From Deltaproteobacteria bacterium (GTDB lineage Bacteria; Desulfobacterota; Desulfarculia; Adiutricales; Adiutricaceae), in NCBI GenBank assembly GCA_031257955.1, contig JAIRNQ010000299.1, forward strand, positions 1 through 9,924: 9,924 nucleotides of DNA, in the 5' to 3' direction. Below, one piece after another: positions 6,583 through 9,924 of this stretch. A model generated the notes under the pieces. The model did no database searches and was not told the origin of the DNA. It saw only the letters and a program-made list of their open reading frames with translations. The stretch's first letter is position 1; each line of letters begins with the position of its first letter. The position numbers were made by a program, and so were the translations under genes.

Positions 6583-6610
6583 TTAAGATTTTCGGCCGCC
6601 GTGGTATACT
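6583..6610 (+). promoter_or_regulatory. Candidate sigma70-type promoter of the aldo/keto reductase gene
   Basis: TTAAGA (6583-6588, four of six matches to TTGACA) and TATACT (6605-6610, five of six matches to TATAAT) are separated by 16 bases. Transcription would start near 6617, giving an untranslated leader of about 80 bases before the GTG start codon. The region is locally AT-rich amid GC-rich repeats. Confidence 0.5.
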
Positions 6611-6680
6611 TCCCCGATAAACGGACCGGGTGGCCGCTTGGGCCGGGAGTCCAATTTTCGGGGGCCGGTCCGGGCCCGCC

Positions 6681-6688
6681 AGGGGAGG
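6681..6688 (+). promoter_or_regulatory. Ribosome binding site AGGGGAGG deciding a GTG start
   Basis: A strong Shine-Dalgarno sequence lies 8 bases before GTG at 6697. The frame is open further upstream, but that part runs through the 63-bp repeats and is low in complexity. This site together with the family N-terminus fixes the start at 6697. Confidence 0.8.
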
Positions 6689-6696
6689 GTCTCTTC

Positions 6697-7545
6697 GTGA
6701 CCGACATTAAAAGCTCAATTAAGCTGGCTAACGGTCGCTCCATGCCCAGGCTGGGCTTGGGCACCTGGCTTCTCAATGGGCCGGCCATAGAGCCGGCGGT
6801 CAGGGCCGCCTTTGAGTCCGGTTATCGGCGAATCGACACCGCCTCCGCCTACGAAAACGAGTCCGAGCTGGGGGCCGCCCTCAAGGGGTGCCAAATCCCC
6901 AGGGAGGAGCTTTTCCTGACCAGTAAAGTCTGGATCTCCGAGCAGGGGCGGGGGATAACCGTCCAGGCTTGCCAGCGGAGCTTGGAGCGTCTGGGGCTTT
7001 CTTACCTGGATCTTTACCTTCTCCACTGGCCGGTGGCCCAAAAGAGTCTGTGGGCTTGGGAGGACATGGAAAAGCTCCTGGCCGACGGCCTGGTAAAGGC
7101 CATCGGGGTTTCCAACTTCCAAAAGCGCCACCTGGACGAGGTAATTAAGCTCGGCGGGACCAAGCCCATGGTTAACCAGATCGAGCTCCATCCCCTCTTG
7201 ACCCAGGAAAGCCTTTCGGAGCATTGCGGGCGGCAAGGCGCCGTGGTTGAGGCCTACGCCCCGCTGGCCAGGGGAAAGCTAAAGAAAAACCAAGCCCTCC
7301 TCAAGATCGCCCGCAAGCATTCCCGAACCGTGGCCCAGGTGATTCTGCGCTGGCACTTCCAAAGCGGCCGGGCCTTCATCCCCAAGTCGTCCGACCCGGC
7401 CAGGGTAAAGGAAAACGCCGACATCTTCGGCTTCCTCTTAAGCCCGGAGGACATGGCGGTCGTGACCAAGCAGAACCAAAACCGGAGCGCGCTAAACCCC
7501 AAGTTTGACTTCGACCCCGACGGCTGGATTGTCGACGGCCAGTGA
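6697..7545 (+). CDS. Aldo/keto reductase (2,5-diketo-D-gluconate reductase-like)
   Basis: This is a cytoplasmic NADPH-dependent reductase of the AKR superfamily, which reduces aldehydes or ketones to alcohols. With the GTG start the protein has 282 residues, the usual size. The catalytic tetrad is complete: Asp47 (in RRIDTASAYENE), Tyr52, Lys77 (in LTSKVW) and His110 (in LYLLHWP). GVSNF (137-141) and the cofactor-binding IPKSSDPARVKEN (228-240) are also present. The opening IKLANGRSMPRLGLGTW is typical of the AKR5-type group (DkgA, YvgN). The exact substrate cannot be read from the sequence. The gene stands alone on the plus strand. It converges with the ABC ATPase and is separated from it by 81 bp containing a GTCCCGC/GCGGGAC hairpin. 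A longer reading frame upstream is rejected because it crosses repeats and lacks homology. Confidence 0.93.
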   Translation: MTDIKSSIKLANGRSMPRLGLGTWLLNGPAIEPAVRAAFESGYRRIDTASAYENESELGAALKGCQIPREELFLTSKVWISEQGRGITVQACQRSLERLGLSYLDLYLLHWPVAQKSLWAWEDMEKLLADGLVKAIGVSNFQKRHLDEVIKLGGTKPMVNQIELHPLLTQESLSEHCGRQGAVVEAYAPLARGKLKKNQALLKIARKHSRTVAQVILRWHFQSGRAFIPKSSDPARVKENADIFGFLLSPEDMAVVTKQNQNRSALNPKFDFDPDGWIVDGQ

Positions 7546-7597
7546 GGCCTCACCGCCCGATCCAAAAGTCGGCCTTGGGTCGCCCTTGGGCCGCCCC

Positions 7598-7615
7598 CGT
7601 CCCGCTTGCGGGACG
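7598..7615. terminator. Hairpin between convergent genes, possible bidirectional terminator
   Basis: CGTCCCGC (7598-7605) and GCGGGACG (7608-7615) form a perfect inverted repeat with a two-base centre. It sits between the stop codons of the convergent reductase and ABC ATPase genes, where a shared terminator is expected. There is no clean T-run on either side, so intrinsic termination is uncertain. Confidence 0.4.
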
Positions 7616-7626
7616 CCAGGCGTAGT

Positions 7627-8430
7627 TTAGCTTTTGTTGGAATAGGCCACGTAGCGCCCGCCGTTGGTGCGTTCAACCCTCAAGTCCAGACCAAAAGCTT
7701 GGCTGAGGCAGCCGGAGGTCAGAGTCTCGCTTAAGGGGCCGGCCTTGGTGACCTCCCCCTGGCTTATGACCAGGGCCGAGGTCATGAACGGGGCTATTTC
7801 CAGGATATTGTGGGTGGTCAGGATTATGGTCGGGGCCTTGGGCGATTCGGCCAAGTCCGTCAAAAGGTCCAGGAAAAGCTCTCGCCCGCCCATGTCCAGG
7901 TTGCTCATGGGCTCGTCCAGAATCAAAAGGGCCGGTTCGGCCAGGGCGGCCCTGGCCAGCAAGGCCCGTTGGCGTTCCCCGGAGGAGAGATGGGCGAAGG
8001 GCCGGTCCAGCACCCCGGCAAGCCCGAAATCTACGGCCAAGGCTTCGGCTTTTGCCACCATCTCCGGTTCCGGGTCGGTGTAGAGCCCCAGCGAGGCCAG
8101 ATAGCCCGAGACGATGGTTTCCTTGACGCTGGTATGGCCGGGCATCAGATCGGCCAGGGCCTGGGAGACCCAGCCTATCTGGGTTCTGAGCTTCCTGAGA
8201 TCGTATCGGCCCAGCCTATGGCCCAATACGGTCACTTGGCCGTCGGTAGGCCAAACGTAACCGGTGACTATCCGAAGGATCAGCGTTTTTCCGGCCCCGT
8301 TGGGCCCCAACAAGGCCCAGTGCTGGCCGCTTTCGACCAGCCAGTCGATGCCGTTAAGCAACGTGAGCGGGCCCCTCTTCAAGACTATGCCCGTAAGCTC
8401 GATGACCGAACCAACCATCGGTTGTCCCAC
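7627..8430 (-). CDS. ABC transporter ATP-binding protein, stand-alone
   Basis: This is a soluble ATPase subunit that would power an ABC system at the cytoplasmic face of the membrane. All nucleotide-binding motifs are present: Walker A GPNGAGKT (42-49), Q-loop Gln90 (WVSQ), signature LSSGERQ (148-154), Walker B LLILDEP (168-174), D-loop SNLD (176-179) and switch His207 (TTH). Length is 267 residues, one ATPase domain. The general layout recalls YlmA/ModF-like ATPases, which are often encoded without a permease. No permease or binding protein is encoded nearby, so the substrate is unknown. The start is taken as GTG at 8430, because AAGGG lies 6 bases upstream of it. An in-frame ATG at 8418 is the alternative. 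It diverges from the acetyltransferase gene, with about 117 bp between them. Confidence 0.9.
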   Translation of the reverse strand: MGQPMVGSVIELTGIVLKRGPLTLLNGIDWLVESGQHWALLGPNGAGKTLILRIVTGYVWPTDGQVTVLGHRLGRYDLRKLRTQIGWVSQALADLMPGHTSVKETIVSGYLASLGLYTDPEPEMVAKAEALAVDFGLAGVLDRPFAHLSSGERQRALLARAALAEPALLILDEPMSNLDMGGRELFLDLLTDLAESPKAPTIILTTHNILEIAPFMTSALVISQGEVTKAGPLSETLTSGCLSQAFGLDLRVERTNGGRYVAYSNKS

Positions 8431-8468
8431 CGTGGGCCCTTTCCGGCCCCGTTTTTCGTTAAAGCGTT

Positions 8469-8492
8469 ACCCGGACCGGGTCCGGTCCGGGT
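8469..8492. other. Perfect 9-bp hairpin in the divergent promoter region
   Basis: ACCCGGACC (8469-8477) and GGTCCGGGT (8484-8492) are exact inverted complements around GGGTCC. It precedes a second hairpin with a T-run by only three bases. Together they resemble a leader with two stems, but no mutually exclusive pairing has been demonstrated. It could alternatively be an operator for the divergent genes. Confidence 0.5.
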
Positions 8493-8495
8493 GGG

Positions 8496-8523
8496 AGCCG
8501 CCGCCAGGGCGGCTTACTTTTTT
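8496..8523 (+). terminator. Intrinsic terminator-like hairpin in the acetyltransferase leader
   Basis: AGCCGCC (8496-8502) pairs with GGCGGCT (8508-8514) around a 5-base loop. Six T's follow at 8518-8523 after three bases. This is a good intrinsic terminator for plus-strand transcription. No plus-strand gene ends here, since the nearest one upstream stops at 7545. The next start codon is only 24 bases downstream. It is therefore best read as a possible attenuator of the acetyltransferase gene. Confidence 0.55.
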
Positions 8524-8534
8524 CTCGTAAATTT

Positions 8535-8540
8535 AAGGAT
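8535..8540 (+). promoter_or_regulatory. Ribosome binding site AAGGAT for the acetyltransferase
   Basis: AAGGAT lies 7 bases before ATG at 8548. A GTG at 8545, in the same frame, is a less likely start. The frame is open far upstream, but there it is only antisense to the ABC ATPase gene. Confidence 0.65.
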
Positions 8541-8547
8541 ATTGGTG

Positions 8548-9015
8548 ATGCCCAACGTCGTCGAAAGGGCCAAGGTGGGCGATGTCCCGGCCATCTATGG
8601 GTTGTTGAAAAGTCTCTCGACCCAAGGTTTGCTTTTGCCCAGAAGTTACGTCGATCTTTACGAATCGCTCCAAACTTTCAAAGTGGCCAGGGTGCCCGGC
8701 GAGCCCAGCCGCTTGGCCGGGGTGGCCGCCCTTCAGGTGGCCTGGGAGGATCTGGCCGAAGTGCGCTCCCTGGCCGTTATCCCCGAAAGCCGAGGCCTGG
8801 GCCTGGCCCAGGAACTGACCAAGGCTTTGGAGAAAGAGGCCAGGGAACTGGGCATCAGACGCATGTTCGTCCTAACCTACGTCCCGGGTTTTTTTGCCAA
8901 GCTGGGCTACCGGGAGGTCAGCCTGGACACCTTACCCCAAAAAATCTGGGCCGTCTGCTTTAACTGCGTCCATTATCCAGACTGCAAGGAAATAGCCCTG
9001 GTTAAAGATTTTTGA
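8548..9015 (+). CDS. GNAT N-acetyltransferase, probable short-form N-acetylglutamate synthase
   Basis: This is a 155-residue acetyl-CoA-dependent acetyltransferase. The GNAT fold shows in the beta-strand segment AEVRSLAVIPESRGLG (70-85). It includes the acetyl-CoA pyrophosphate loop RGLGLA (82-87, R-x-x-G-x-A), and is followed by the helix LAQELTKALEKEA and by FFAKLGYREV (115-124). The N-terminal ERAKVGDVPAIYGLL and the C-terminal tail with KIWAVCFNC and PDCKEIAL (132-150) resemble the short ArgA-like proteins of deltaproteobacteria, which make N-acetylglutamate for arginine synthesis. The substrate is inferred from that resemblance only. No arginine genes lie in the window. Cys137, Cys140 and Cys146 form a C-x2-C-x5-C cluster that could bind metal. 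The start ATG is set by the ribosome binding site 7 bases upstream. A terminator-like hairpin in the leader suggests regulated read-through. Confidence 0.82.
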   Translation: MPNVVERAKVGDVPAIYGLLKSLSTQGLLLPRSYVDLYESLQTFKVARVPGEPSRLAGVAALQVAWEDLAEVRSLAVIPESRGLGLAQELTKALEKEARELGIRRMFVLTYVPGFFAKLGYREVSLDTLPQKIWAVCFNCVHYPDCKEIALVKDF

Positions 9016-9032
9016 GCCTAACCGACCATTTT

Positions 9033-9054
9033 CGACTGGCCGGCCGACCAGTCG
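9033..9054. terminator. Hairpin between convergent acetyltransferase and scpB genes
   Basis: CGACTGG (9033-9039) pairs with CCAGTCG (9048-9054) around an 8-base loop, 18 bases after the acetyltransferase stop codon and in the gap before the scpB stop codon. The position fits a shared terminator, but no T-run follows on the plus strand. Its right side overlaps a CCGACCAGTCGG motif related to the palindrome in repeat unit B. Confidence 0.4.
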
Positions 9055-9103
9055 GGCCGACCCGGCTAGCTGGCCCACCGGGCGGGGAACCGTCCGGGCG
9101 GAC

Positions 9104-9655
9104 TCAAAACAGCCGAGGCTCATTGGGCGGGCAAATCTTTTTTATCTCGTCTATGGTGGGCAAAGAGGCCAGATCGTTTAGCTCGAAGGTCTCCAAAAAC
9201 TTGTCGGTGGTGGAATAAAGCATCGGGCGGCCGGGCAGGCTCTCCCGCCGGCTGGATATGCGTATGAGTTCCTTGTCCAACAGGGCCCTAATCGTTCCCC
9301 CGGCGTCCACCCCCCGGATCTTTTCCACCTCGGCCCGCAGCACCGGTTGGCGGTAGGCGATGATGGCCAGGGTTTCCAAGGCCGCCTTGGAGAGCTTGGC
9401 CGGGGTGTCCCGCTTAAGCCTCAGGGCGTAAGGGGCCAAGTCGATGATTGTCCTAAGCCTATAGCCGTCGGCCACTTCCTTGATAACGAAGGCCCGCTCC
9501 CCTTCCTGATACTCCCGGTTTAACTCCCCGATGATTTCTTTGATTTTATAGGTTTCGATGGAGGGATCCTCGATAATCTCCGCTATCTGGGCCACCCCCA
9601 GCGGCCGGTCGCTCACGAAAAGAAGTCCCTCGATTATGGTTTTCAGTCCCAGCAT
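9104..9655 (-). CDS. scpB: Segregation and condensation protein B (ScpB)
   Basis: ScpB is a cytoplasmic subunit of the bacterial SMC-ScpAB condensin complex, where its dimer binds ScpA and helps compact and segregate the chromosome. The 183-residue protein has the expected paired winged-helix build. Recognised segments are the opening LKTIIEGLLFVSDRPL (4-19), LSKAALETLAIIAYRQPV (88-105), EKIRGVDAGGTIRALLD (111-127) and PGRPMLYSTTDKFLETF (141-157), all family hallmarks. Length is normal. The ATG at 9655 is chosen because GAAGGGG lies 11 bases upstream. A TTG at 9664 would add three residues but is only 2 bases from that site. Its usual partner scpA is not found immediately upstream, where about 270 bp to the window edge hold no recognisable gene. 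It converges with the acetyltransferase gene. Confidence 0.95.
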   Translation of the reverse strand: MLGLKTIIEGLLFVSDRPLGVAQIAEIIEDPSIETYKIKEIIGELNREYQEGERAFVIKEVADGYRLRTIIDLAPYALRLKRDTPAKLSKAALETLAIIAYRQPVLRAEVEKIRGVDAGGTIRALLDKELIRISSRRESLPGRPMLYSTTDKFLETFELNDLASLPTIDEIKKICPPNEPRLF

Positions 9656-9924
9656 TGGCGTCAAGGCCCCTTCGTTAAAATATATCCTTTCGGCACCAGA
9701 CTTCGCATCTTTGGCCTAATTTTATCTGGCGTCAAGTCGCTAAAAACTGCGCCTAGCCCAGGCCCTTCCCTCCCCGAAGGCTGGCCGCGAGCCAAGCCGC
9801 CAAAACGCCTGGCCCTAACTCCCGGGGCCCCCAGGGTCCCCGCGCCCCCAGGCCGCGAGGTCTCGCGGACGCCCAGACGGGAAGGGGCCAACTGGCCACC
9901 GGGCCGCGCTTGGGAGGGCGTAAG
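9656..9924. other. Upstream region of scpB, no gene seen
   Basis: The part nearest scpB (9660-9755) is relatively AT-rich and should hold its promoter. TTGACG at 9735-9730 on the minus strand is a fair -35, but the matching -10 (AAAGAT at 9712-9707) is weak. Further out the DNA is very GC-rich, with a CCGCGAG/CTCGCGG inverted repeat at 9853-9868. The minus-strand open frame here translates to low-complexity Gly/Pro/Arg sequence and does not resemble ScpA. Confidence 0.45.

Noticed and set aside
6475..6696. Upstream extension of the aldo/keto reductase frame
   Set aside because: It crosses the repeats and the candidate promoter, while a strong ribosome binding site and the family N-terminus support GTG at 6697.
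6387..6788. 133-codon minus-strand frame across the 63-bp repeats
   Set aside because: The translation simply repeats with the DNA and overlaps the well-supported reductase start.
7810..8547. Long upstream extension of the acetyltransferase frame
   Set aside because: It is antisense to the ABC ATPase and contains no family motifs. The ribosome binding site places the start at 8548.
9707..9735. scpB promoter TTGACG with AAAGAT at 17-base spacing
   Set aside because: The -35 is fair but the -10 matches the consensus at only three positions, so it is mentioned in the region note and not listed as its own feature.
9661..9891. 76-codon minus-strand frame upstream of scpB, considered as a remnant of scpA
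   Set aside because: It is low-complexity Gly/Pro/Arg-rich sequence with no ScpA features.

Overview
The window looks like a piece of a GC-rich bacterial chromosome, roughly 60% GC by eye and with the tetranucleotide GGCC unusually common. Vertical housekeeping genes (a UvrD/PcrA helicase, ScpB) suggest chromosome rather than plasmid or phage. The short ArgA-like acetyltransferase with a cysteine-rich tail recalls deltaproteobacterial (Desulfobacterota) genomes, but this assignment is an inference from family resemblance only.

Layout. Positions 1-300 (minus) hold the first 100 codons of a probable IS630-family transposase that runs off the left edge. Positions 301-984 hold no gene, but contain a duplicated GC-rich repeat of about 135 bp. 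Positions 985-6175 are a run of four minus-strand genes. In transcription order they encode a ParB/sulfiredoxin-like protein of unknown function (6175-5540), a dCMP deaminase (5503-4898), an unusual fused thymidylate synthase-like protein (4791-3250) and a UvrD/PcrA helicase (3105-985). Upstream lies an AT-rich control region, then a 63-bp tandem repeat and a plausible promoter for a plus-strand aldo/keto reductase (6697-7545). A stand-alone ABC ATPase (8430-7627, minus) converges on the reductase. It diverges from a GNAT acetyltransferase (8548-9015, plus), whose leader contains a hairpin followed by six T's that could act as an attenuator. ScpB (9655-9104, minus) converges on the acetyltransferase. 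The last 270 bases hold no gene I can support.

How the genes fit together. dCMP deaminase makes dUMP from dCMP, and a thymidylate synthase makes dTMP from dUMP, so the two adjacent genes read as a dTMP-supply unit. The synthase is not an ordinary ThyA. A TS-like core sits between an N-terminal segment resembling MtrA (methyltransferase subunit A) and a C-terminal segment resembling DUF4346. Several residues expected in canonical ThyA are replaced. The first gene of the run has a DGxHR-type motif as in ParB/sulfiredoxin-fold proteins, some of which bind nucleotides. This three-gene set is the most interesting part of the window. The other genes appear to be ordinary single-function genes in short, mostly independent units.
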